A stretch of 64,000 nucleotides of DNA from Odontesthes bonariensis (Eukaryota; Chordata; Actinopteri; Atheriniformes; Atherinopsidae): NCBI RefSeq assembly GCF_027942865.1, contig NC_134509.1:36072197-36136196 (forward strand), written 5' to 3'. Made by a program: the position numbers and the translations under genes. The notes below the pieces were generated by a model. It did no database searches. It worked only from the letters and a program-made list of their open reading frames with translations, and had not been told where the DNA came from. Shown here piece by piece: positions 1 to 12,685 of the stretch (positions are counted from its first letter, which is position 1; every line of letters starts with the position of its first letter).

Positions 1-303
1 CATTGAGAGTGCACTGTTCTATGCTGTTGTCTGCTGGGGGAGTTGCACTACAGACAAAAACTGTAGGCGCCTGGACAATCTGGTAAAACTGGTTCTGTTG
101 TAGACAGAAGGCTGGACCCTCTCAGTGCTGTGGTGGAGCAACGGATGAGGAGGAAGTTAGATTCTGTTTTGGAGAACAATAAACATCCTCTCCACAGCAT
201 CCTGGCAGGACAGAGGAGCAGCTGCAGTGAGAGGCTCATCTCTCTGTGCTGCAGGACTGAGAGGTTCAGAAGGTCCTTTGTTCCCACAGTCATAAGGCTT
301 TTT

Positions 304-495
304 TATTTCTTAAATATTTTTATGCCTTTATATAGGACAGTGAAGAGAGACAGGAAGCAAGGGGCAGAGAGAGGGAAATAACACGCAGCAAAGGGCCATC
401 TGATGCAGGATTCGAACCGGGGCCAGCTGCACGAGGACTATAGCCTCTGTACATGGAGCGTCTGCTGTACCCACTACGCCACAGACCGCCCCAGC
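304..495 (-). mobile_element. tRNA-derived SINE nested in the LINE, with target-site duplication
   Basis: On the minus strand it starts gtggcgtagtgggtacagc (A box) and has the B box GGTTCGAATCC (complement at 409-419), then an A+T-rich tail. It is flanked by identical 13-bp copies of cataaggcttttt at 291-303 and 496-508. The other LINE copy lacks it. It is a mobile element head and not a working tRNA gene. Confidence 0.8.
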
Positions 496-579
496 CATAA
501 GGCTTTTTAACAGTGACTGCTGAGTTCTTCTCAAATTGATTGATTATATGTTTTTTTATTTTATTTGATTTATTTAGTC

Positions 580-581
<2 letters not shown>

Positions 582-641
<60 letters not shown>
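582..641. repeat. (TTA)n microsatellite
   Basis: About 20 uninterrupted TTA units inside the LINE 3' tail. Confidence 0.95.
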
Positions 642-800
642 GTTAGTAGTAGTATTTTTATTAGAATTGTTTATTATTGTTGTTGTTAATATACAATCGT
701 TGTAAATATTAATAATTTTTTTGAGCTACTTGACTAATTTGAATTTCCCCCATTCGGGGATGAATAAAGTATTTTTCTATTTCTATTTCTATTTCAACAA

Positions 801-2665
801 ATCACAAGGTTAAACAAAAAGCGCCACATGAGCGTGGATAATTTAACTGTTAAAAATAGATACTTTTTTTTTTCTTTTAAAAACCTTGCAAATTTTCTTT
901 TTGTAACACAAAGACCTAAAACTGTCTACAATCTTGTGTCTTTGTGGTGATCCAATAACAGATCATGAAAACTCAGATTTATTGCTATGTATATGACATA
1001 AATTAATATTAGCAAAGGACGTGTTGTGGCATCAGTCAGAGAGATAGCAATGTGAAAAATGTACTTTACTTAAGATTAAGTCAAAGGTATGCTGTGCTCT
1101 GACCCTAACTGACACAGTGAGGTAATCTTAGGTGTCTGACTAAGAATTCCTTACATTGTGTTAATCACAGGCCAAACAGCTCTTCATGTCGGACTTTCAG
1201 GAGAAGAAGCTGTTGGCCTGAAAAGAAAGGAATATTGAACACTTTCTCTTCTGAATTTTCACCATTAACCATTAATCTGCGCATAGAGAACTGGTTTTGG
1301 CCCAGCACCAGTGCTTTAGGGTGTTTTCTATCAGTGCCATTACAGGCAGATGGTGAAATAAGTGTAATTGGCAGAAGAACAGGAGAGAAGCAGCCAGAGT
1401 GTATACAGTTGCCAGGGAGCACCAAGGGAGTAGAGTAGGGTGTGGTGAATGGGAGGGTGCAGGGCATGACCAGTCCTAATTATCCCAAAGGGTTGCCAAG
1501 TGTTGGCAGTCTGATGAGGTTTCAGAGCTGAATGATGGGTTTCCAGCTCCACTAATTTTATTTAATATAATTCTATTTATTTATTTTACATGGTGAGAAG
1601 GTCTCCAATACAAAAAATGTTGAACAAGTTCTTTTCTGTTTTTTGGTATTATGCCATCTTTTTGTCTTTCTCATGTCTTTCCCATAATGTGCAAAAGAAG
1701 AATAATGGGAAGTAGCCAGAAGTTGTTATCAGAGTATCTGAACAGGCTCAGAGTTTTAATCCTAGATTGAGATGAGTTTCTCCGATCCACTCTGCAAATC
1801 CCCATTGGAATGTGACCATACAGACATTGCCCTTGCTGAGATATGAATCGACTGATGTGGCCGGCAGAGCAGCTGAAAGGAGCTGATGAACAAAGCCAGG
1901 TGGGATACCGCAGGTGCAGCATAACTGCCTAGAGAGGCACCAAAATGGCGGATGGGTGTTGTATTCATAGGGGTGAAGAGAAAGAGGGAGGCAGTCTTGA
2001 GACACCAGGCCGCCTGCCCCTGCTATCAGAGTCATGTAAGGGGGAGGAGATAACTGGTCATCGCAGGTGAAATCATCAACACTGGGTTCAATCTGAGGTC
2101 AGGTGAAGCTCCCACAATACTACTGTTTTCCACAAACACCAACCCCGCACCAAAAAAACTGTCACTCCGATGCAATCACACTTTCCCTCTACTGTCTGTA
2201 TTATTGTTGTGGCGCTATCAGGTCTGTGAATATTTATAATCCCCACACTGTTTGTTCACAAGACACAACAAACAGGTGACAATACATAGAGGTGATGCCA
2301 GATGTACCCTAAAATGGTCACCTTTATCTCAGATGTCCAAATGGACTTGTTTGTCCTCATATATTCAGCAGAGGAGCAATGAAAGCTGAAGCTCATATCC
2401 AGTTCAACAGTCAATATACAACATTCCCCACATTCCTCTGCTGTACTGACAACCTGATCTGCTGAAAGACAGCTTCGCTAGTGGGTTTAATTACTGCTAA
2501 CAGTCACAGTCATGTGAAATATTATAGTCGACAGCCAAACTCCCTCCATTAGATATGTATGCAGCAATTCTCTTTGACAGGAATAGGATGAAAATATGGC
2601 CTTCTTTCTGGTAAGGTTTTTATAAAAGTGCAAAATATATCCATGTTTTATTCTGACATGAAGCA
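801..2665. other. Intergenic, no gene seen
   Basis: Short open frames on both strands near 1165-1467 and 1671-2035 have no splice support or recognisable motif. No repeat was identified with confidence. Confidence 0.5.
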
Positions 2666-2910
2666 TAACACAAGAGGTCTAGCATTCTTTGCAACTTGTT
2701 GACATGTGACAAGTTCCAGAGAAATTATTTTCACTCACCTGCCTATGAAAGGCGCTATTCAACATGAAGACTGCAAACAAATTGGATTATTTTCCAGATT
2801 TTTCTTGATGAATTTATTTTGCATTATCGCTGCACCCCTAAATGCTGAACAACTTTGTAGCAGCTCCATGACTGGTTTGCTGAGGCAGATAAGAAAGCAT
2901 AATTGTTATA
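2666..2910. repeat. Interspersed repeat, copy 1 (copy 2 at 6620-6940)
   Basis: It shares long stretches with 6620-6940, including tagcattctttgca, ttgttgacatgtgac, actcacctgcctatgaaagg and gcaaacaaattggattatt. Copy 2 has about 80 extra bases. Both copies have a tRNA-like SINE head 100-250 bp downstream. The family is not identified. Confidence 0.7.
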
Positions 2911-3019
2911 TGAGTAATGGTAATGGGGAAAGTCCTTTTGCAGAACATTATGGTGTCACAATTAAATTAAGCCTGCCGTTGCTTTATTATTTTATTCAGA
3001 CATTTGTTTGAAACTTTCT

Positions 3020-3095
3020 GGGCAGCTGTGGCTCAGTGGTTATAGTGAGTTGTCCAATAACCAGAAGGTCAGTGGTTCAATTCCCACTCTCACTG
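3020..3095 (+). mobile_element. tRNA-derived SINE head fragment
   Basis: A box tggctcagtgg and B box ggttcaattcc at normal spacing, typical of fish SINEs. The tail is short or lost. Confidence 0.65.
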
Positions 3096-3334
3096 TTCAA
3101 ATTAATTTACAATTACAACATTAAAGTTGTTGTTAAAAATAGTGAGTATAAATTACAAAAATAAAGTTATTGTTAAATAAGGCAATTGGCCTGCTGATGC
3201 ATCCACCAATAACCCTGCAATCAACCACTTCCAGCCATTTCCTCCAAGTCCGCCTGGTTCTTTATGCGGAAAAGATATTATTTTTAAAGTCCTGATACAT
3301 ATGACAATGTGATGCTGATGTGACAAAAGATTAA

Positions 3335-3884
3335 AGGTAGTGTAGGAGATCCTGGATTTTGAGTCCAGCGAAGCTGCATTTTGAAAATACACAGGTAAAA
3401 AGTCCCAACCCTTTTCTTCACTTTCCCCCCGAAGGCACGCCTCTAGAGTACATGAACGCGCACGAGTACGAAGGTGCACGAGCGCTGTTCTGACAGTAAG
3501 CATCGATCGTTGCCGTATTTAGTATTTAGTATTTAGTATATGATAACTATACGTTTAATAATGCTAGGTGCTAGCCAAGCTGGCTCTAGTTTAGCTTCCT
3601 GCCAAGCTTCTGGACACGTAATTCGTTCACGGAGCAGGGTACGCGCACAGGGGGGAGGAGGGGGAGGGAGGAGCAGGTTGCAGTTTGATGGACACATCAG
3701 AATCCAATCGAACGGTCCGTTCACAATGATTGGATACTGTTTTTCCTAGATTGTACGTTCTAGAGGCCACTAAAACTTTTCATATTTGTGTCAAAACTTT
3801 TAATTAATTGGTTGCAATGAGGGTGTGAAGAGTATTTCAAGCAATATGTAAAAAGATGTTCCAGAAAAAGATCCTACCCCACCT
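3335..3884. mobile_element. TTAA-flanked miniature inverted-repeat element, copy 1
   Basis: TTAA at 3331-3334 and 3885-3888 flanks a 550-bp body with inverted ends (AGGTAGTGTAGGAGATCC against the complement of AGATCCTACCCCACCT). The body matches the element at 25808-26315 in the opposite orientation, including the tatttagtatttagtattta tract and the G-rich block. There is no transposase. The TTAA site resembles piggyBac-type insertion. Confidence 0.85.
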
Positions 3885-3888
3885 TTAA

Positions 3889-4233
3889 GTATCTCCTATT
3901 TTGTGAAACCTATACTAAAGTACAATTCCACAAATTGCACCACGGCCCTTATTTTAACAACTCTCCTCCTCTAAAACAACAGGTTAGAATATTTACGACT
4001 TTATTCTCGTAATTCATTCTAGAATTATTTCCAACTTTAATCTCGTAATTTATTCTCCACATATTTAATAACGACTTTATTCTCGTAATTTATTCTCGAA
4101 TTTGGTTTTGTTTTTTAAATGTGACCCTAATACTCTGTCGTACCTACTATATTTGTTTTTTAGTTATCAGTTTTTGAGTTCAAGGGAATTGTGCCAAAAC
4201 TGACTATTGGTGGAAGAAGTGTTCATAACCTTC
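3889..4233. repeat. Imperfect tandem repeat in intergenic DNA
   Basis: Units like cgactttattctcgtaattTattct recur at about 3993-4100, roughly 25-50 bp apart. There is no gene in this stretch. Confidence 0.5.
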
Positions 4234-4479
4234 TCAACATGAGTGTTTGTTTGCACATGCGTGTGTCAGGTATGTTTTGGAGTCATCCCCTTCCTTAGGC
4301 ATCTCTGAGTGAGTGACAGCTAAAATGGAGGGCAGGGAGGGTAGACAATACAGGGTAACGAGAGATGTGGCAAACAGCCTTGGCCATGCCTCCAGCATCT
4401 CCACCTGTAGATGTTGATGTTGCCCCACCATAGCGATGGCTAGTGGCCCATAACTGAAATAATACATAATGGACAATTA

Positions 4480-6130
4480 TGTATATGAATGTACTAACCC
4501 CTTAAATATGATTGTTTTTAATTAACCTTGTAATCTTAGTTGGGTATGAAATTCTTTAGATACTAATAAAGCGTTTTGTAATCATTTTGTAACAGATTTT
4601 TGTGTCACATCGTGTGATCACTTTCACTGATGAGTGATAATGAAAAGATGCAAGCAGACACCAATAGAAATGGTTTCTTTACAGGGACAGCAATGCGACC
4701 ATGGAAAACTTTAGCCTTAGCTTGACAGAACTTTACAAAAAAAGATCAGCTCATTGTTTTTGTTCACTCCAACCACTTATGTGATAACATTTTAGCTACA
4801 GAGGACTGCAACTGGTATCCAACGCAAATCTTGCGGGAGCAGGTGTTAATGTTGCTGCTAGTGAGAGCTAGTGGCCAATAAATAAACTGTGGGTTCTGAC
4901 ACTGGTATTTTGGGAGCTTTAACCACAGTGGTGCAGTCTACAAATGAAACTGAGAAGCTTAAAACAGGGTTTTACAACACAAATTCTAAACAAGGCCAAA
5001 TGTCTTATCTGGACAAATTTCTCTGCGGTGAACAAGTTTACCACAACTAAACAGAGAAAACGAGAGGGCACAAAATTAGTGGTGTGGCCTGTGTGGAATA
5101 ACTCAGAAATCCATCCAGTGTGTGCAGGAGGTTATTGAGAAAACAATCCCATCCAGGGCTGTACTAGGCACTACCTTCATGGCAGCAAACAGTAGGAGTA
5201 GTGCATTTCAGAAAAATACATTTCCCTCATGCTAGTAAGACCATATATTTATGTTTCTATTGTAAAGTGCAAGTGCAATAGTCACATAAGGTAAATTAAT
5301 GTCTGTTAATGTTCACTCTGGACTTTTTCATATATAAGGAATCACAATTTATTTACTAGTGCTTTAGAACAAAGGGGAAATTATTCAGAGGAATCCAACA
5401 GGTTGCGTTATTAAACAAATAATTAACAGTGTAGTCCAAACTTCCCTCCTCCGTAGTTTTACCAGCAGCGCTCAATTGTTTTTTTTCTTTGTTAGCTGTT
5501 GCTAAATCTTCTGCTCTCTGTCTGACCATATATTATTATTTTCAAATGCTTCCATTCACTGCTATGTTATTTAACACAATGCTGTTTTTTTGTTAGGTTG
5601 ATATGAAATTTTATGGCAAAATAAAACGTTTCCAGTACTTGCAGAGTTATGTCTGCTGCTCGAGGCTCTCATCTCTCTCTTTTTTCTCATAGCTGGTTTC
5701 TCTGTGTTTGTTTGTTTCACTACCCTGTCATTTTAAACCCCCAACTGGTCAGCATCTTGAACAGGCCATGTGGAGATGTTGTCCTCAGCTGAAGAAAACA
5801 GGATGTTTTTCTTAGGTTGATGACAGCTACACTGTTACTGTCGTACAATTAAACACCACAGAGTATGACACTAACAGCTCAAAAAGCCTCAACATAGAAA
5901 AGTGATATTCTCAGCTGCTTCCATCCACTGTTGTTATGTTTTACACAATCCTTGCATGTGTAGCATATTAAAATAAATTGTTATAGCAATAGGATGTCCT
6001 GTTGTGATATGATTTTATAAAGTTTGTTATTTCTGAATCACACTAATTTCAAATATCACAAGCATGTGATGTGTGAATATGTGAATGAATGAACAACTTT
6101 ACCAGAGTCCATTTGTGTTTTACTGATTTT
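4480..6130. other. Intergenic, no gene or clear repeat seen
   Basis: A+T-rich single-copy-looking DNA. The short open frame at 4944-5138 has no support. Confidence 0.45.
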
Positions 6131-6139
6131 TTTTCATTA

Positions 6140-6570
6140 AGAAGGCACACACCTGCTTATATAAGGTTGCACATTTAGATGTATATAAGATGGAAAACCA
6201 AGCCTTGAGGTTGATATGATGTCCGTTGGTCTGCAAGACAGGACTGTGTCAGGGCATGAATCTGGAAACACGGTCTCATGGATCTTAGAGGATAGAGTGC
6301 AGAAAAGAATACAACAATCCTGAGTGAAAACTTTCTCCAAATTCCTTATTGTCTCTGACAAGGGGGAAAATTTACCTTTGAGCAAGATAATATACCAAAG
6401 CCAACTTTAAACAAAACAAAACAGCTTAAGGAAAACCCTAAGAGTCTTTGAGTGGCCCAGCCAGAGCCTGGACCTGAACCAGTGAAATACTTCTTGAGAG
6501 ACCTGAAAATGGCTGTTCACTGATATTCTTCATAAGTGCACACTGAGAGAAACTTAAATTCTGCCATTGC
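6140..6570 (+). pseudogene. Tc1-like transposon remnant, internally deleted
   Basis: The start (aaggcacacacctgcttatat, 6143-6163) matches the 5' region of fish Tc1 elements and continues as a decayed transposase start (ctgcaagacaggactgtgtc). At 6440-6530 the C-terminal block reads gagtggcccagccagagcct, the Tc1 WPSQSPDLNPIEH region, here with stops. The catalytic middle is missing. Confidence 0.65.
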
Positions 6571-6619
6571 TGTTTTGGTTTGTTCATATTCAAACTGGCA
6601 ATCAACCTTTGGGATTTTC

Positions 6620-6940
6620 CAAATGTGTAGCATTCTTTGCAGCTTGTTGACATGTGACTAGTTCCAAAGAAACTCTTTTCTCACTCACCTGCCTATGAAA
6701 GGTGCTATCCAACATAAACACTGCAAACAAATTGGATTATTTTCCAGATAATTTATTTATGTATTTATTTTGCATCTCTGCACCCCTAAATGCTGAACAA
6801 CTTGTACACTGCTCACATTTCTGCAAATTGTAAATTACAATTTTGGACTGAGTGGATGCAAGTTGGATTTAGTTTAAAAGTTACTTATCTATAGCAGCTC
6901 CATAACTGGTTTGCAGTGGCTGGGTGAGACAGACAAGAAA
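6620..6940. repeat. Interspersed repeat, copy 2
   Basis: Matches 2666-2910. It has an internal stretch (6806-6890) absent from copy 1 and follows the Tc1 remnant directly. Confidence 0.7.
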
Positions 6941-7184
6941 CCAGAATTACCTCTTTATACTTGTATACCTCCACCAACCTATCAAATTAGGTACTGCCAA
7001 AGGCACTGGACTCTGTAACTGAGCAAGGCCGCAGAGGAAACTGAAGGCTAAAAAAATGGTCAGTCTTACAGTTCATCTGAAAAAGGAAGAGAATACAGCA
7101 TGGTGCCTTTTGTCCATTGCTGAGATACAAGGGTGGTGAACTTGAAATTAGTTTAATGATGAACATTTTATTTAAATGTGGCTC

Positions 7185-7345
7185 AGTTGCTCAGTGGCCG
7201 TGGCTAAGTGGTTAGAGTGGTATCGAAGGTTCGATTCCCACTCTCACCACTCAAACAGATTGGTGAAAGGGGTGCTGGAGGGGTGTCAGTCCACCTCCTT
7301 GTCATGCCCTTGAGCAGGGCACTGTACCCCCATGCTCCCCGGGGG
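7185..7345 (+). mobile_element. tRNA-derived SINE fragment
   Basis: A box tggctaagtgg and B box ggttcgattcc, then a body with cccttgagcagggcactgta and ctccccgggggctgtgaatg, a body common to fish SINEs. Confidence 0.75.
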
Positions 7346-7529
7346 CTGTGAATGGCTGCCCACCGCTCCAGTGTATGGCATCTGTATCTATGAGTGTGTG
7401 ACCCTGTGCATGACCATGTGTGTGTCAACAGGTACCAACTTGGATGGGTTAAAAGCAGAGGAAACATTTTGTGTGTATGCATATACTGTATGCATGACAA
7501 TAAAATCTGATCTTAATCTTAATCCTTAA

Positions 7530-9360
7530 ACCTGTTTTGTTACGATTACGATTAACTTACCTACTTTACCAGCCAAATCAGATTTTTTTGAGTGTGTGTC
7601 TGTGTGTTCGATTTTCACAGCCCGCATACTCTAATTGAGCGACTGACTGACTAGCTGTTAGTTGGCGTGTTAGGACATGCTTTGCAAATCACTCAAGGCT
7701 GCCTAATCATGTATTGTCTCTGTGCCAGCAAAGGGTGCATGAAGGAATGCCAGAATTCACCTCACGGTCAAAGGAGTCGTCACTTGGATTCAAGCAGGGA
7801 CAGGCTGCCTGGTCACTGGGGGATATGACTACTCAAGGCTCTTTTCGACTGTTACTCATCTTTATAATCTCCACCTTTGTTTTTTTCTAGAAGGTATGTT
7901 TATATCATGTTAAATCTAAATCTAAATCATGGCTCAATTGTGAAAATTGTGGTGCAGCCAGGCACTGAACACTAGAAATATACAGGTTTGATTCCCCTGA
8001 AGACCACCCGTGTTGTAGAAATCCTGCAGGCCTCATCTAACCATGACATCTTGCATTTGAATCTGACATTGCTTCAAGTTGTAGCTGTTCCATACTTTGA
8101 TCCACAGTAGGTGGACAAAGTAACACAAGGCACTGCATTAGAGTCAGGACAAGAGGAGGTGAAATAAGGCTTATAATGTGTGGGATGTTGAAACTTATTC
8201 TCCCATGAGGATTAACTCTAATGGGTTTGGAGTCTTCTTGCCCTTTCCTGTAACACCATAAGTCTTTACATGTCCTCAAGGAATATAATTTAAAATGCTA
8301 ATTTTATATTAGCTAATGTTTCCAGGGCTCAACGCTGCTCCCCAAAAGCGTGGTTGTTCTTATGCAACTGTGCCCCTCTGCTACCTTTCCTATAGCACCA
8401 TCCTCAGGACAAACTGGACAATTGTATCACTTAATGCAAGCCTCCAATAAAACTGGATTAACAAAATAGTTTGTTTTGCCAAAAAAATTACTTTCATCCT
8501 ATCATTTAGCACTGCTTAACAAGACAAAAATTTCAAGAAACAGGCACACAAATAAAAAAAATCACACAAGTTGAGTTTATACTCATGTATTGCCATCCCT
8601 TGCTATTGTTTCTGATTTTGAATTATATCAACATACTGAGATAAAGGCTGCAACTAAACATAGAATTCAAATCAATCAAATCATATTCAATTCAATTAAC
8701 TGTGTTAGAAATTATACTGACAAATACAGGATACAAACGCTAGTGTGGCCAACAGGCCTCTGAACTTGAACATGATGTTTACATAACTTTGTGCATATAA
8801 TCTAAGTTTATTTTTTAATTATGAATATTGCTGCTCAGGAGCCCACATGGTTGGCCACCCTTGAACACTGTTAAATTAGACCATTCAGAATCTGGAGCTG
8901 CAAGCAACAGATTTTTTTTATTTATTATGTCCTGATATATATAACTTTATCATTTAAAAAGGTTGGATTTTTTTTCACCTGACTGCATCTCTGCTCCCAT
9001 AAAAGCTAAACAGCATCACTTAATGACCTTTTTTTAAGTTGAACTGCTAATACAGATTAAGGTAATATTACAAATTCAACTTGTGCGAATTGTTCAATTT
9101 ATATGGTGAGAGGAAATACAGCCCAGTTAAATCCTCATACCTGTTTTTCATTAAAAAAAAAAGGCTGAAATACAGTGAATATAATGTTTCTTCCATGTTT
9201 CGCCCTCTATTATTTACTAATTTTATCTAACTTTATTTACTAGTTTACTAATAATTTATCTAATACTGTATGAGGAAATTATCATTTGAACTACTTTGCT
9301 ACTGTAAACTGGGCCACTAATATTATTACAGTGTAAAGCCTAAAACAGCAATAGAGCAGA
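7530..9360. other. Intergenic, no gene seen
   Basis: A+T-rich. The only sizeable open frame (8037-8279, minus) has no recognisable motif or splice context. Confidence 0.45.
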
Positions 9361-10972
9361 GGTCCGTTTCACGTAGCAGGTTTAGTGAAAACTCTGAGTA
9401 GGTTAACCCTGAAATGAGGGAAACCCTGAGTTTTCCGTTTCACAAAGGGAGGTAACTCAACCCCGAGAAAGAGGGGTAACTCTAGCCTGTTTCACAAAGA
9501 GAGGTAACTTAACCTCACGGTCAGTTACCGGAGTAACAGACTCTCTGAACCTAACCTGGTCGGGACCAGGTTTTATTCAAGAAACCTCGAGTTTCTTTCT
9601 GTCTCCGCCCTCTTTCAGCCACACACGCCATTTGATTTCCTCATTCATTCAGTCAGCAGAGCGAGTTCTTCTACTTCTATAAGTCCATTAGGCACAGTAG
9701 GAGGCAACTTTTTTCACGAACATGTCCTTTTGACAACGATCCAGTGGATGAAGGTGCAGCATTATTGCGCAGAGAAATAAATATTCGTCGGAGATGGTTA
9801 TCAGACCGCGCATAGATTTTTGCATTTACAGACAATTATCTTTTTGAGCGGCACCATCAGCATGTGTTGGGACAAAAGAAAAAAAAGACATAAAAGACAA
9901 ATAAATATTTGTATGAATAGGCTTAAAAAAGACATATATGGGCCTATTATATTTTATAAAGGCACTCGTGTCTTGGGGGTGGATTCCCTCCGGGGATTCC
10001 CTCAGCCACTTCCCTCCCGTTAGAGGTGGTGGCCACCACCCGTTTTACGGGCATCTGCCTTCTTTCTGTTGGCTCAGTAGAAGTCTGTGTTAGTTTAAAT
10101 ACGCTTAATTATTTAACAGAACATGATATAGATGATGACTCTAAATTGTCCTTCGGAGTGACTGTGAGTGTGTATGGTTGTTTGTCTCGTTTGTCTCTAT
10201 GTGGCCCTGTGATGGACTGGCGGCCTGTCCAGGGTGTACCCCGCCTCTTGCCCATTGACCGCTGGGATAGGCTCCAGCCCCCCCGCGACCCGACTGACAG
10301 ATTCAGCGGTGTATAGATAATGGATGGATGGATGGTATAGATGAGAAGACATAGTTTATGTGTGTGAAAACAGCATTATGTTGGGAATAAAATAACTGCA
10401 CAGTCAAATAGCCACTTAATATTTATTTTACAGTGTAAAACATGATCAAAATGAGGTACCTCCATGCCGAGGTCTCAACTGTTTGAACAATGTTTTTATA
10501 TTTCATCTGAAACTTCTGCCAAGAGCGCTTCTCTCCTACGGGATTGCACCTAAATGAATTAAATGAATGGGCTACCATTCAAGCAGTTTCCCTGTAATAT
10601 TATTGTGATTGCAAAGGACTACATTTAAACTTACACTTTTGCTGCTGCAACGGTGTTGCACTTATTTCTAAAAACGTATTGAAACTCGCCGTATGAGCGC
10701 ATTAAGATTTCCAATTCGAGGTTGGTGAAAAACGTAGCCCATCCTCTTCCCCGTTGCCAAGGTGACTCGTCGAATCGGGGCTCCATTGATGCTGGCTTTT
10801 TAAAGTTGTGGTGCACGCGCTAAACTCAAGGTGAACTTACTCAGCGTTGATTAACCTCACTCAAATCAGCGTTTCTGGAACCGAAAACTCAGGGTTTTCT
10901 ATCTCAGAGTAGATCAACTCAGAGATCAGTAATAGACTCATAGTTGGTTGAACCTGCTACGTGAAACGGACC
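9361..10972. mobile_element. PIF/Harbinger-like non-autonomous transposon, 1.6 kb
   Basis: Perfect 22-bp inverted ends: left begins GGTCCGTTTCACGTAGCAGG at 9361, right is its complement at 10951-10972. The ends resemble fish Harbinger termini. No transposase remnant was seen. The 3-bp target duplication is unclear. A LINE-derived fragment is nested at about 10140-10335. Confidence 0.8.
10140..10335 (+). mobile_element. LINE 3' end fragment (RTE/Rex3-like tail)
   Basis: Contains gtgatggactggcggcctgt, cagggtgtaccccgcct and gataggctccagccc, ending in a GGAT repeat (ggatggatggatgg). This is the very common 3' tail of fish RTE-type LINEs and their SINEs, nested in the Harbinger-like element. Confidence 0.75.
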
Positions 10973-12036
10973 CCAGCTTTCTTTCCAGAATCACAACATG
11001 TTTTGTTATGCATGGTGTGACCTCTAGTGGCTGGAGTCATCAGATGTTCTGCTGGTTTGTTAGTGTAAGTTATGAGGCTTCATATTTTATAGGATCCTTT
11101 GCTTCCAGTTTATTTTTTACTCTTTTACTTCACCAGGCAACAACAATACAGTAAATCATTTTTGTCCAGCAAGATTTTGAAACTGCTAACTAGTATGTCA
11201 ACAAATTTCAAACTATTATACAATAATGCTGAGATCGTGAAAGCATTATAAATACTACAAAAACAAATCAACCTCCTGAACCCTTTTACCTGTGTTTTTT
11301 GTTTTTATTTTTAAGTTAACAGTGGTGTCATTAATGGATTCTTGCTTTTCACCCTCACCGCTGTTGAACCGGCACGGCTGAGTTTTGACAACAAATCATT
11401 TGGAATTTGAAGAAACAATAAATACGCACTACGCTGCAGGGCAATAGGTGGCAAAGACAGGCTGGAGCTGGGAATTAACTTAGATATGAGATATTTGAAA
11501 ACATCTTTTTAACATTTTTCCATGTGGATCTTGTAAAATAAATTTTATGTCTAAAGAGATTTGCTTGCTTAAATAAAGAGATTATAATAATAACCAAAAA
11601 ACAAATCTAGTTTGCTTTGGAAATACTAGTAGGCTAAAAATGTATGTATTGGGAAAACAAAAAAATAATATTCAGAGTATTATTTGACAAGAGGAATCAA
11701 CTGATGCTAAATGAAAATTTAGTGCTGAAACCAAACCTTCACATCTGACTGCATCACACTTTTGGCACCATAACTCATTTATCCACATAGAATTTTGTAT
11801 AATATTCCTGACTGCTAGTGTTCACCCTCTCAGCATCCTGCCAGTATTTTCTGTCCTCCAGTTAAAATTATGCTGGCTACTAATGACACAATAAACACAC
11901 ATCCATGGATCAGTCCACAATGTAAACATTGTCAAAATACACAGCTACCGCTGATATCAGCGGATTACTGGAATTTGGATGAGTGTATTTTTAAAAATAA
12001 CTTTTGTATATCAGGCTTGACCGCATACTAAGACAT
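10973..12036. other. Intergenic, no gene seen
   Basis: A+T-rich. No supported coding or repeat structure. Confidence 0.4.
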
Positions 12037-12038
12037 TA

Positions 12039-12683
12039 GCCGCATTCACACTGTAGGAACCTTTGGCAGTTCCTATAGCCTTTTCAGGAACGGGGCCGCA
12101 TTCGCACATACAGGAACTCGGGACCATGACCCTCAGTTCCTATAACCATTTTAGCTCCTTCTCCAAGGCTGGGTCTTTTCTGGGTTCTATAGGAACACAT
12201 CTGACGTAGGTGTTTGGTGGTTGGCAGCTACGCCCCTTGTCATGTTGTCACAGCTGAAATGTTTACTCAACCTGCACATGTTTAATAAGTTAAACTTACA
12301 CGTTGTCTCCTTTGTCTGCGGCACTCTGCTCTCCTTCCTTCATGAAACTGTGTGCTCTTCTAGCCTCGATGTTAGACGCCCAATGTGATCGTCCATGATT
12401 AATATTACCGTCATACAGACCATGAACACGGTGGCCTCCCCGCCCTCCATATTAGCGTCTTGGTGTTTTTCCTTCTCTCCTTACTATTCGCGGGTTTTGT
12501 TTTGTTGTTGAATGTGGCGCTAAAGTAACACGTCACTGTCGCAGACGGTCGCGTCGCATCAGTCCCTATCAAGGTCCCGACTAATGTGCGAATGCAAACT
12601 GAAACAGTTCCACTGGGGAAGGACAGTTATCAGAACGAAATTCGAGGAGGACTGTTCTTAGAACTGCTCTGTCCGAATGCGGC
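12039..12683. mobile_element. Non-autonomous DNA element with inverted ends and TA flanks
   Basis: The left end reads GCCGCATTCACACTGTAGGAAC after TA at 12037-12038. The right end is the inverted GTCCGAATGCGGC followed by TA at 12684-12685. The motif gccgcattc is repeated internally near 12108. There is no coding remnant. Confidence 0.65.
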
Positions 12684-12685
12684 TA

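Larger units (their letters stand above)
1..800 (+). mobile_element. Non-LTR retrotransposon 3' end (Rex1/CR1-L2-like), truncated by the window edge
   Basis: The same element as the minus-strand copy at 21217-22320. The decayed end of the reverse transcriptase ORF (AVVCWGSCTTDKNCRRLD..., then stops and shifts) reaches about 290. The 3' untranslated tail ends in gatgaataaagtatttttctatttctatttc near 760-795, a typical fish LINE tail. A SINE sits inside it at 304-495 and a (TTA)n tract at 582-641. Confidence 0.75.

Noticed and set aside
409-480. tRNA-like promoter boxes
   Set aside because: Boxes belong to a SINE with a long non-tRNA body and a target duplication; no tRNA fold or anticodon arm is supported.
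577-641. CRISPR-like or other array
   Set aside because: Simple trinucleotide repeat without spacers; the window is eukaryotic and no array was found.
1165-2035. Overlapping minus-strand open frames
   Set aside because: No splice context, motif or codon bias; chance open frames are expected at this length.
4234-4476. 80-residue minus-strand open frame
   Set aside because: Neighbouring start and stop only; no recognisable domain and no exon borders.
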